NCBI RefSeq assembly: GCF_014145635.1
Contig: NZ_JACHTC010000004.1
Location: forward strand, 124,001 to 188,000
From: Myroides sp. WP-1
GTDB lineage: Bacteria; Bacteroidota; Bacteroidia; Flavobacteriales; Flavobacteriaceae
Direction: 5' to 3'
Length of the DNA stretch: 64,000 bases
In this document: positions 43,676 to 51,505 of the stretch, in pieces
Layout: every line of letters starts with the position of its first letter
Numbering within the stretch: position 1 is the first letter of the stretch
The notes under the pieces: model-generated
Database searches by the model: none
Seen by the model: the letters and a program-made list of their open reading frames with translations, nothing else
What the model was told of the DNA's origin: nothing
Made by a program: the position numbers and the translations under genes

Positions 43676-44443
43676 ATGGAAAATTTCATTGTATTGGATC
43701 AAATGAATTTAGATCGAGAGCATATTTGTTGTGCTATTTCAGATAAGAAAAGTACAGAAGGTACTCAGTTAAAAAAAGAGTGGTTGAGAAGAGAATTAGA
43801 TCATGGCTATGTTTTTCGTCGATTAGATGCTAGAGCTAAAGTTTTTATGGAATACGGACCCGCAGCAAAGGGATGGGTTCCAGTTCTTGCTCCTGATTAC
43901 CTGTTGATCAATTGTTTTTGGGTTGCAGGACAATATAAGGGCAAGGGATATGCTAAACAATTACTTCAAATGGCTCTTGAAGATGCCAAAGAAAGGGGGT
44001 ATAAGGGCTTAGTAACAGTTGCAGGTACGCGAAAATTTCACTTTATGAGCGACACCAAATGGCTTTTAAAACAAGGTTTTACAACGGTTGATCAAACGAG
44101 TTCAGGTTTTAGTTTATTGGTTTATAAAATAGAAGAGGCAGAAAACCCTCAATTCAATGAAAGTGTAAAAACAGGATGTTGTAAAGAGACCACAGATCTA
44201 ACGGTTTACTATTCTAATCGTTGCCCTTTCTCGGAGTTGCATGTTCAACATATTTTAAAAGAGACAGCAAAAAAGCGCAACTTATCCTTAACAATTGTCA
44301 AACTAGAGTGTAGAGAACAAGCACAACAAGCCCCGAGTCCAGCTACTATTTTTAGCTTATTTTACCGTGGCAAGTTTGTGACTACTGATATTAGTGCTTG
44401 TTTAGATAACCGTTTGGACAAAGCCCTTCAACCTTTTTTGTAA
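43676..44443 (+). CDS. GNAT acetyltransferase with C-terminal YoaP domain
   Basis: A 255-residue protein from ATG 43676 (a GTG three codons upstream is an alternative). Residues about 1-155 are a GNAT domain with the acetyl-CoA loop VAGQYKGKGYAKQLLQMALEDA. Residues about 165-250 match the YoaP domain, with a thioredoxin-like CPFSELHVQHILKE motif and a conserved TIFSLFYRGKFVTTDI. The KTGCCKE stretch between the domains has adjacent Cys residues. YoaP-type proteins are poorly studied; a link to arsenic or antibiotic resistance has been suggested for related fusions, but nothing here proves it. Confidence 0.85.
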   Translation: MENFIVLDQMNLDREHICCAISDKKSTEGTQLKKEWLRRELDHGYVFRRLDARAKVFMEYGPAAKGWVPVLAPDYLLINCFWVAGQYKGKGYAKQLLQMALEDAKERGYKGLVTVAGTRKFHFMSDTKWLLKQGFTTVDQTSSGFSLLVYKIEEAENPQFNESVKTGCCKETTDLTVYYSNRCPFSELHVQHILKETAKKRNLSLTIVKLECREQAQQAPSPATIFSLFYRGKFVTTDISACLDNRLDKALQPFL

Positions 44444-44481
44444 GCATACTTTATTGCTTAGTAATATAAAGTGAATGACGT

Positions 44482-45354
44482 TTACAACTTCAGTTTTAGA
44501 TTGGTTTTTAGTTGTAGTGCATCATATTCTTTATCCGTAAAGAAAACGGTATAACAAGCGAGCATAATAAAAGAAAAATTGTCAATACGCATGAGAACTA
44601 ATATACCGAGATGAAGGAGAATTCCCAAATACAGAACAATCTTTCGCGTTTTTTTGCACCAAACTAAAAAGGGAAACGTCAATTGAAAAGCAATAGTACA
44701 CCACGTCAAAAGGTATACTAAAAAAGGAAATTGCACAAAAAGAGTATCTAGTGAATATGCAGCGAAATCACTGGAGTTTAAAATGTAATATAGAGCAGTT
44801 CCGTCTTGCCATACCTCACCTTGAAGTTTGTGTAAACCTGCAAATAAATAGATGTAACAGACTTGGATCATGATACCCAAAATCGCTAATTTATGAAGAG
44901 TATCGAGATAGTAATTATTTTTTATTCTCCATTTTTCTAAAAACGCGTTGTAAGTAGCACAGAGGCTTGTTGACTGAATAAAGAAGAAAAAGGGCAAGAG
45001 AACCATGACAATATTATCCCCACCATCCAATAAAAAAATATTTCTGAATTTAAAGATAAACGACAAAAAAAACAGAAAGAAGGCTGAGGTACGCGATAAG
45101 ATACCCAAGGTAAAAGTCAGGCTAAAAAAGATACCTAGTAAGCAGAAGAACACACTGTTATTAGGTTGAGTAAAATCGATATTCAACCATTGCAGATCGT
45201 AGTAGTTGATAATATCTTGATAGGTTTCGTAAGAAACGATACCATTTTTGTCGAATAAAAATTGTCTATTGCTAAAATAGGTGATGAAATCTTTGAGAAG
45301 GGCCAACCCTAAAAAGATACGAAGGAGGAGGATACCCGTTTGTCTATTTTCCAT
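44482..45354 (-). CDS. HTTM-domain membrane protein (SdpB-like)
   Basis: A 290-residue polytopic membrane protein of the HTTM group (horizontally transferred transmembrane domain, related to vitamin K-dependent gamma-carboxylase). Landmarks are the N-terminal GILLLRIFLGLALLKDFITY with FDKNGIVS, the FLLDGGDNIVMVLLPFFFF segment and the loop FAGLHKLQGEVWQDGTALYYIL. The SdpB proteins of Bacillus toxin systems belong to this group. It starts 2 bases after the upstream partner's stop, so the two are co-translated, an arrangement like SdpA-SdpB. Confidence 0.87.
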   Translation of the reverse strand: MENRQTGILLLRIFLGLALLKDFITYFSNRQFLFDKNGIVSYETYQDIINYYDLQWLNIDFTQPNNSVFFCLLGIFFSLTFTLGILSRTSAFFLFFLSFIFKFRNIFLLDGGDNIVMVLLPFFFFIQSTSLCATYNAFLEKWRIKNNYYLDTLHKLAILGIMIQVCYIYLFAGLHKLQGEVWQDGTALYYILNSSDFAAYSLDTLFVQFPFLVYLLTWCTIAFQLTFPFLVWCKKTRKIVLYLGILLHLGILVLMRIDNFSFIMLACYTVFFTDKEYDALQLKTNLKLKL

Positions 45355-45356
45355 GA

Positions 45357-45947
45357 TTATTCCTTTTTGAGTAAGTATATTTTATCTAGTTCACTGTATA
45401 AAGTTGTATAGCTTTTCTTTTGATGTATGTCTTTATTTAGTTGTTCATCAACGAGATAGATGTTTACGAAAACAGAATCTTTCGGTTGGAGTTTACCTTT
45501 GAAATCCGTTTGATTTTCAAAGACAAATTTGGAGTAGTTGAGTAGAGATTCTAATCCTTGACTCTTATATGCGTGAAGAGAAAGGTCGACACCAGCGTTT
45601 TGTATTTCAATAATATCGTTGAAACAGCCAGAAAAGTATTTTTTTAACCGTTGGTCAATCGAGAAACAACGAGAAAAACTGCGTTCTCGAATTTTTTGTT
45701 GGATATCAATGTATCCACTTGTTTGTTTTTGCGTGCTAAATTTGAGCAGAAAAAAATGATTGCCACTAGGAGGATTAGGAGAGAACATGCTCCAATTTTG
45801 TTCAAAAAAAGGAAGTGCATAGTTTTCCTTTAATTGATTAAGTGGTTTAGATTCAAAGTAATTAAGATCGTAAAGCTGAACAGATCCAATAAATAAGAAG
45901 TAGACTATAACGATAAGTATACTAAAGAGTTTGAATATTTTTTTCAT
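45357..45947 (-). CDS. SdpA/DUF5819-like membrane-anchored partner of the HTTM protein
   Basis: A 196-residue protein with one N-terminal membrane anchor (FKLFSILIVIVYFLFIGSVQLY) and a soluble domain outside. The motif FFEQNWSMFSPNPP is similar to the W-x-[FM]-F-[TA]-x-[DN]-P block of SdpA-family and DUF5819 proteins that accompany HTTM proteins. I place the start at 45947 (KKIFKLFSILIV); the frame extends 44 codons further upstream but that part looks untranslated. In B. subtilis, SdpA and SdpB mature the toxic peptide SDP; here a similar two-protein processing role is an inference. Confidence 0.7.
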   Translation of the reverse strand: MKKIFKLFSILIVIVYFLFIGSVQLYDLNYFESKPLNQLKENYALPFFEQNWSMFSPNPPSGNHFFLLKFSTQKQTSGYIDIQQKIRERSFSRCFSIDQRLKKYFSGCFNDIIEIQNAGVDLSLHAYKSQGLESLLNYSKFVFENQTDFKGKLQPKDSVFVNIYLVDEQLNKDIHQKKSYTTLYSELDKIYLLKKE

Positions 45948-46108
45948 AGTAAAAGGATCAGGATTAGAGGATATATAAAAAAAATAGATTACAGCACAAG
46001 TCGCGGTGTTGTATAAATAAGGTTGTTCCCAAGGACGTTTCTTGTACGTTGAGGTACCTAAGGAATTTAAGGATTTCAACTAGGTGATATCCGTGTTTCA
46101 AAACAACA

Positions 46109-46141
46109 AAGGCAAGGTTTATGAGCCATAAACCTTGCCTT
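46109..46141 (-). terminator. Perfect 15-bp hairpin between the peptide gene and the SdpA-like gene
   Basis: AAGGCAAGGTTTATG and CATAAACCTTGCCTT pair fully around three bases. On the minus strand it follows the peptide stop by 6 bases and is trailed by TGTTGTTTTG, a weak T-tract. It could be a leaky terminator giving more peptide mRNA than HTTM-pair mRNA. Confidence 0.75.
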
Positions 46142-46147
46142 ATTTAC

Positions 46148-46342
46148 CTATCTTCTAGGTCTAAATACTTCTAAAGTAGTTGCATTTGCAGTGGCAGCCG
46201 TATTGCGACTTTCACTTAAAATGCTGTTACTTTTTTCTCCAGCTAAATCTGATTTAGCACTAGTTCCAATGGAGTTAGCACTGCTAAATCCGACAAGAGC
46301 AACAAATGCGAATGCTACTCCCAAGAAAATTGATTTTCTCAT
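46148..46342 (-). CDS. Small secreted peptide, candidate precursor for the HTTM system
   Basis: A 64-residue protein with a strong signal peptide (KSIFLGVAFAFVALVGFSSA, cleavage likely after Ala22), leaving about 42 residues rich in Ser, Thr, Ala and Asn with no Cys and a basic end FRPRR. Its position first in an apparent unit with the SdpA-like and HTTM genes suggests it is the substrate of that pair. It does not resemble SDP in sequence: the mature part is polar, not hydrophobic. It could also be an unrelated secreted peptide with its own terminator. Confidence 0.65.
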   Translation of the reverse strand: MRKSIFLGVAFAFVALVGFSSANSIGTSAKSDLAGEKSNSILSESRNTAATANATTLEVFRPRR

Positions 46343-46800
46343 GGTTTAAAAATTAAATTGTTAATAAATAATACTTGTATTGCTTTTGATAAATAAAGCC
46401 ATTGTATTGCAGTCTTCAATAGGCGTTTGACGTCCTATTTAAAACCAAGAGTAAGGTGTTGGTGAGTTGCAATTTGTGAATCACATATGCTAGAAATTCA
46501 ATTAAATCTCAATTGGAGGCTTTTTTTGATTTCGTTTTTTAAAAGTAGTCTAAAGAAATGAATAGAACAAGCGTTTTATTTTGTTTTTAAGGTGTTTATT
46601 TGAATATTTAATGTAATTTATGTTTTTTTATTGAATTTTATTCATTTTTTTATCCATTTAGGTAATTGAAAATAAACTTCATATTGTCATCCTTATCACA
46701 ATTATAAAGCCTAAAATTCGCAAGGTGTTTATTGTGATATATCACTTATTCCGTTTAGCTTCGTATTATATCTTTTTGCGATTTAACTATACGCCCTAAA
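46343..46800. promoter_or_regulatory. Divergent gap with a 12-bp palindrome
   Basis: A 458-bp AT-rich gap without ORFs. At 46734-46745 the palindrome GTGATATATCAC is perfect, 55 bases before the ATG of the plus-strand membrane protein. It resembles a Crp-type half-site pair (GTGA...TCAC) with a short spacer. No other structure recognised. Confidence 0.3.
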
Positions 46801-47685
46801 ATGACAGATTTAAGAAAAAAAATGCACTTGGTTTTTTGGCCTTTAGTAAGGTTTACTTTTCTCATTGTGATTGGATATTCCTTCGTTCATTTTTTCTTGT
46901 TTATTGAAGGAAACCTCCCTCTTCGAGAAGATATGTACCTCATTTTCTTACCTATTGTGGTTACTGCAATAGGGGTGTACTTTTTTTTGCGTCCTAAGCT
47001 TAAACAACTCCAGTTTAAACGCGATAATACATTGGGTTTTTATTGCACTGTTTTTGCAATCGCTGTGCTTGTTCCTACGATAGTTGCCCAAAATTACCTT
47101 AGTAAAGCCCTTGGTAAACAAACCGTTGTAGAAGATGTTTATCAGATAGAACAAACCCCCTTTTCAAAGTATTATACGGTTAATCGATTTCATATAGACA
47201 CAAAAAAGGTTGGGTGGCATACAAAAACGAGGATATCAGGAAAAACGAGTTCGGAGCTGTATTTCGATGCTTATGTAGTATTTCCAATTGTCAAGCGATT
47301 TACAGAAGAGCCAAGTGAAACGCATGTGTATTGGCTAGGGATGAAATATCAGCGATATGGAATGAATCCCAAGGATAGTCGTCAAGAAAAATGGATGACT
47401 CAACGCTTTATGCGAGAAATACAAAATGAGTTTAATCTAATTGATTTTAGAAGCTTTACGTTTTTAGAGCGCTTGGATCATTCACGCGATCGAGGAGATT
47501 ATATCTCAGCTTTGCACCAAGTAGGTCATAGTAAAACGAGTAAAGCGTTGATTTTACACCCTCATTTTGAACCTTATGAACAACGCACAGCACATTTGTT
47601 GTTGTGGTTCTTCCTTTCTTTAGGTGGTGGATTTGTAGTATGCTTTACCCTTGTTTATTTTGCTAAATTAAAACAAGAAAAGTAA
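46801..47685 (+). CDS. Membrane protein of unknown function
   Basis: A 294-residue protein with three N-terminal hydrophobic segments (FTFLIVIGYSFVHFFLF, YLIFLPIVVTAIGVYFFL, FAIAVLVPTIVAQNYL), an extracytoplasmic domain of about 140 residues (YYTVNRFHIDTKKVGWHTK..., FDAYVVFPIVKRF, YWLGMKYQRYG) and one C-terminal helix (LLLWFFLSLGGGFVVCFTLVYF). No family recognised. It is convergent with the HAD phosphatase gene 23 bases away. Confidence 0.7.
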   Translation: MTDLRKKMHLVFWPLVRFTFLIVIGYSFVHFFLFIEGNLPLREDMYLIFLPIVVTAIGVYFFLRPKLKQLQFKRDNTLGFYCTVFAIAVLVPTIVAQNYLSKALGKQTVVEDVYQIEQTPFSKYYTVNRFHIDTKKVGWHTKTRISGKTSSELYFDAYVVFPIVKRFTEEPSETHVYWLGMKYQRYGMNPKDSRQEKWMTQRFMREIQNEFNLIDFRSFTFLERLDHSRDRGDYISALHQVGHSKTSKALILHPHFEPYEQRTAHLLLWFFLSLGGGFVVCFTLVYFAKLKQEK

Positions 47686-47708
47686 GGTTTACCAGAACAA
47701 AAACGCCA

Positions 47709-48356
47709 TTAAAAAGTAAAGTCTTGCAAATCTTCAAAATGGTGAAGCATACCATTGGCTTGCATGATTTCTCGGTTAGAATTGCCAATGCCTATAAATT
47801 CGAGAGCTAAATTTTTTGCGGTGAACAAGTCCCATAAGCCGTCTCCGACAGCAATGATCCGTTCAAAGTACGGTGTATTGTAGTATTGCTTAGCATTGTT
47901 GATCGCTTGGTTGACAATGTTTTCTCTCTCTTCAATGGTGTTAGAGGCAACTAGTTGAAGCGGATCAAAAGCAATACCAATGCGGTTGAGCTTTAGGACA
48001 GCAGGTTGATACAAAGAACCTGTTGCAAAGCACACACCAAAATCGGAGTGCTGTTCGAGTTTTTCTACGAGTTTCTTTGCTCCATTTATTTCTTGAATGG
48101 TTGCTTGTTTTATCTCTTCGTATAAAAAGGTTTCAAAAGTATGAATGGTAGTGGGCAAAAAGGAATTTCCCGTACTCGATTCGTAAATGACTTTGGCAAT
48201 GTGTAAATCTGTGTGGTGTTTATAGGTGGAGAACGCATCGTTAAATGCACCAACACCGATGGATTGTAACCCTTTTTTGAACGCCACTTGATGAAGGTGT
48301 ACAGTGTCGGTTAAGGTACCATCAATATCGAAGACAATGAGATTCTTTTTTTGCAT
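47709..48356 (-). CDS. HAD-family hydrolase, phosphoglycolate phosphatase-like
   Basis: A 215-residue haloacid dehalogenase-type phosphatase. Motif I is VFDIDGTLTDT with the catalytic Asp9 and Asp11; a helical cap of the phosphoglycolate phosphatase type follows; motif II is VCFATGS, the Lys motif follows in the middle, and motif III is IIAVGDGLWDLFTAKN with the metal-binding Asp residues. The substrate is unknown. It lies 31 bases downstream of the small membrane-protein gene on the same strand. Confidence 0.88.
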   Translation of the reverse strand: MQKKNLIVFDIDGTLTDTVHLHQVAFKKGLQSIGVGAFNDAFSTYKHHTDLHIAKVIYESSTGNSFLPTTIHTFETFLYEEIKQATIQEINGAKKLVEKLEQHSDFGVCFATGSLYQPAVLKLNRIGIAFDPLQLVASNTIEERENIVNQAINNAKQYYNTPYFERIIAVGDGLWDLFTAKNLALEFIGIGNSNREIMQANGMLHHFEDLQDFTF

Positions 48357-48386
48357 TGCTATTGTATTTAGTAGTTGGTATAGGGG

Positions 48387-48746
48387 TTACTGATCTTGTA
48401 AAGTAGAAGATTGGGCAACTTCCAATTCTTTTCGTTTGTATTTTAATCGGATGAGTTTTCGTTCTACATCGAGCATTTCTTCATTGACTTCTTTGATGCC
48501 AAAATAGATGCTAAAAGGCAGAAGAACAAGAAAGAGAATGGTTGTTGCTGTAACGGCTTCCCAATACCCCATGTATCCCATGTATCCCATCATTGTATTA
48601 TGTCTTAGAGGGATATAAGGCCCAATAAAGATGAAAAGAATACAAAGGGGAATTCTACCTAGAAATTTCCATTTTTTTCTTGGTAGTTTAGCTAATTGTT
48701 CGCGAAGTTGTTTCTCTTCTCGGTCAATGTGTAAAAGCGTACTCAT
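48387..48746 (-). CDS. Small membrane protein with two helices
   Basis: A 119-residue protein. I chose ATG 48746 (MSTLLHIDREEKQLREQLAK); the frame continues 12 codons upstream with a less likely start. A charged N-terminal helix precedes two hydrophobic segments (IPLCILFIFIGPYIPL and WEAVTATTILFLVLLPFSIYF), and a charged coiled coil ends the protein (EEMLDVERKLIRLKYKRKELE). The sequence includes the repeat MGYMGYMGYW. Function unknown; likely co-transcribed with the HAD gene. Confidence 0.65.
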   Translation of the reverse strand: MSTLLHIDREEKQLREQLAKLPRKKWKFLGRIPLCILFIFIGPYIPLRHNTMMGYMGYMGYWEAVTATTILFLVLLPFSIYFGIKEVNEEMLDVERKLIRLKYKRKELEVAQSSTLQDQ

Positions 48747-48996
48747 AGTGTATAAATCCAGTGTTAGTAAAAGGTGTTTCAATTGCTTGTCTCAGCAAAA
48801 AAAGCTAGGATACCAAGAAGAAAATCTTTAGGAAAGGTATAATTTAAACCCAATATATCCAAAAAGAGTAAGTAAGGAAAAACCACTTACTCCTCGAGTA
48901 TTAGATTTTAGTTATTAGGCTCTTTTGTAAAAATCAGCGTACGTGTGTACTACTAGATAAAAGTTAATTATCTTAGCGTTTAAACCACCAAAAAAC

Positions 48997-50688
48997 ATGA
49001 AACACTATTTTATTTGGATTGTTCTACTGTGTTGTACCACAGGAATGGCACAAGAAAATTATACAAAATGGATTGTTCAAGCAGAGAGTTTAGTAGAAAA
49101 AGAAGAGGAGGCAAGTAGTAAAGAGGCTTTATCTCTTTATAAAAAAGCTTTTACTCAATTTCCCGATAGTATTGAGGTCGAAGATTTGTATCAAGGTGCT
49201 ATTCTCGCTGCATCCCTTCAAGATAAAGACATCGCTTTTGCATATTTGAACCAACTTTTTGGAGATAAGAAAGATAGTAATGGATTTCCCGGCTGGATGA
49301 ATATCACACATGAAGATGCTGTAGAGGAATGCAAAAATCTCCTAGATGATCCCCGTTGGAAAGTTGTTGTACTAGAAGCAAACAAACGCAAGCATGCTTT
49401 CGATCTCATGTTAAAAAGCGAAGAAAAAGCCTTTTTTCAAACGAAAAAACAAATCGATTACTCGTCAAAAAATGGCAAAGAACGATATGAACAACTAAAG
49501 AATGACCATCCGTACCTGCCGAAAGAGCAACGCGATTATTCAATTGGTTTTCAACTGAACGATACCACAAAAACATCCTATTACGTTCATTTACCCCAAA
49601 ATTACAATCCGGCTAAATCATATCCCTTGTTGTTCTTTTTGCATGGAGCCGTTCGATATAGCCCTTTGCTCGATTTCCAAACCCCCGAAATGAATTTGGG
49701 CAATTGGAATCGCTATTACACGAAATATGCGGATCAATACGATGTAATTCTCGTTTTTCCACGAGCGAATAAACAGTACAATTGGATGACGTCTGATGAA
49801 GGATTCTTTATGGTTCCTGCTATACTGAAAGAGATCAAAAGTACAATTAACGTTGACGATGACAAGGTATTTCTAGCAGGGCATTCCAATGGTGCAACGG
49901 GAGTTTTCTCTTATTTGATGAAGAATGCAACGCCTTTTGCTGGTTTCTATGGATTTAATACACAACCCAAAGTGTTTACTGGAGGTACCTTTGTAGAAAA
50001 TGCTAAGAATCGAAATTTTATTAATTTTTCAACGGATCAAGACTATTATTATCCACCCAATGCCAACGATGATTTTACAGCGTTGATGAATCAAATACAA
50101 GTCGATTACAAAGAAGTTCGCTATGACGGATTTCCTCATTGGTTTCCGCAATTTGACGAATCAGAACCTGCGTATCAAATTCTGTTTGCCGATTTGATGC
50201 AACGAAAACGAGAAACGTTTCCTTCATCTTTGACTTGGGAGTTTGACGATGAAACTAATGGCAGTGTGGATTGGTTGCAAAATATAAAATTAGATACTGT
50301 ACAAACAAAAGCGAGTTGGCACCATCAACCGTTGAACTTTAAAATTACAAAATGGTTGGAATACGAAAGTGACGACGACGACGATGATACGATGCAAGAA
50401 GTAGAGGTCGATAAAGATGCTTTTGACTTTCCACGCGCTTCTGGTAAAGTTGTAGCGGAATATAAAGACAATGTGTATCGCATCAAAACATCTCGTATTA
50501 AGTCTTTTGCAATTGCAATTTCTCCAGAAATGATCGATATGAAGAAAAAGGTAAAGGTGTATGTCAACGATCAGTTGTACTATGATAATAAGGTGTCTTA
50601 TAATGGGGAATTTATCCGTAAAAACTTTGAAAAAAATAGAGATAGAAAACAATTGTGGATCCATTTGATTCCCGTTGAATTAAAATAG
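48997..50688 (+). CDS. Secreted alpha/beta-hydrolase (esterase-like)
   Basis: A 563-residue exported protein with a Sec signal peptide (cut after GMAQ). An N-terminal helical, TPR-like region (about 20-150) precedes an alpha/beta-hydrolase domain from about 180: YPLLFFLHGAVRY (oxyanion loop), the nucleophile elbow AGHSNGATG, and a late His in FPHWFPQFDE. The C-terminal 150 residues are beta-rich with an acidic run of Asp (ESDDDDDDT). It resembles polyhydroxybutyrate depolymerase/feruloyl esterase-type enzymes; substrate unknown. Confidence 0.82.
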   Translation: MKHYFIWIVLLCCTTGMAQENYTKWIVQAESLVEKEEEASSKEALSLYKKAFTQFPDSIEVEDLYQGAILAASLQDKDIAFAYLNQLFGDKKDSNGFPGWMNITHEDAVEECKNLLDDPRWKVVVLEANKRKHAFDLMLKSEEKAFFQTKKQIDYSSKNGKERYEQLKNDHPYLPKEQRDYSIGFQLNDTTKTSYYVHLPQNYNPAKSYPLLFFLHGAVRYSPLLDFQTPEMNLGNWNRYYTKYADQYDVILVFPRANKQYNWMTSDEGFFMVPAILKEIKSTINVDDDKVFLAGHSNGATGVFSYLMKNATPFAGFYGFNTQPKVFTGGTFVENAKNRNFINFSTDQDYYYPPNANDDFTALMNQIQVDYKEVRYDGFPHWFPQFDESEPAYQILFADLMQRKRETFPSSLTWEFDDETNGSVDWLQNIKLDTVQTKASWHHQPLNFKITKWLEYESDDDDDDTMQEVEVDKDAFDFPRASGKVVAEYKDNVYRIKTSRIKSFAIAISPEMIDMKKKVKVYVNDQLYYDNKVSYNGEFIRKNFEKNRDRKQLWIHLIPVELK

Positions 50689-50715
50689 AAAGGAGGCAAT
50701 AGCCTCCTTTTTTTA
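50689..50715. terminator. Bidirectional terminator
   Basis: AAAGGAGGC-aata-GCCTCCTTT followed by T's; it starts right after the esterase stop and reaches the last codon of the convergent OsmC gene. Confidence 0.9.
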
Positions 50716-51189
50716 TTCTTTGTTTTTTACGATGATCGTTGGTTGATGGTGAACCGGAAAATTAACTGAATTTGCAATAAAGCAAAATTCGTTCGCTTTT
50801 TTGTGTAAAGCTAAGGCTTGTGCTACCATGTCTTGACTTTGAACCGTTACGGTAGGATGGAGCGTTACTTCGATAAAGCGCCCTTTTCCATCTTTTTCTT
50901 CGATCATTGTTCCCGTAGCGGTATCGGTATAAGCTTCAACAATAACTTGATGTACAGAACAAAAGTGTAAATACCACAACATATGACAGGAAGAAAGAGA
51001 GGAAACAAACAAATCTTCAGGATTGTGTTTGGTTGTATCTCCCCGAAAGGCAGGATCTGAAGAACCTGCTAGTAAAGGCTTGCCTTCAATTTGAATTGTG
51101 TGACTGCGTTCGTAATTCGCATAATGATCCGTTCCTGTACCTTGATTACCTGTCCAATCAATCGTAGCACGGTAGTGATGTTCTTTCAT
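50713..51189 (-). CDS. OsmC-family peroxidase-like protein
   Basis: A 158-residue member of the OsmC/Ohr superfamily, which reduce organic hydroperoxides with a pair of Cys. The start motif (ATIDWTGNQGTGT) and the central SSLSSCHMLWYLHFC segment, which carries a conserved catalytic-type Cys, are clear, together with EFCFIANSVNFPVHHQP at the end. This is the general OsmC type; Ohr assignment is not supported. The gene is convergent with the esterase. Confidence 0.87.
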   Translation of the reverse strand: MKEHHYRATIDWTGNQGTGTDHYANYERSHTIQIEGKPLLAGSSDPAFRGDTTKHNPEDLFVSSLSSCHMLWYLHFCSVHQVIVEAYTDTATGTMIEEKDGKGRFIEVTLHPTVTVQSQDMVAQALALHKKANEFCFIANSVNFPVHHQPTIIVKNKE

Positions 51190-51505
51190 GTTTATCGGTT
51201 TCGCTGTTGAAGAATTAGTGTGTTAACTTCTCTTGAAATAAAGGCCAATGCTACATGCACAAAAAAGGAAAGTCAATAGCTGTTTTTTAGTGTGTGAACT
51301 AGCATACACAAGAAGAAGTTGAGTCAAAGGTACGCATTAACAGGAGATAATTAGGGAGTTAAAATTACCAATAAACAAGTTGAAAAGGGGAAGTGTTGTT
51401 GTAATATGAACGGAGTTTTTGTTTGTTTATTTTTATGTAATTGCTAATTTAAAGTTAATTTTTTAACTTTAATAGGTTAAATTAACTTTTAAAACCCCTT
51501 AAATT
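51190..51505. promoter_or_regulatory. 316-bp gap with repeated AAAGTTAA boxes
   Basis: No ORF. Just upstream of the CotH gene are AAAGTTAA (51451-51458) and TTAACTTT (51463-51470), which form a perfect inverted repeat, and a third TTAACTTT (51482-51489). The set may bind a regulator; low complexity makes chance possible. Confidence 0.3.

Noticed and set aside
45948..46079. 44-codon upstream extension of the SdpA-like gene
   Set aside because: The added sequence has no signal character and leaves the membrane anchor in the middle; ATG 45947 starts directly at it.
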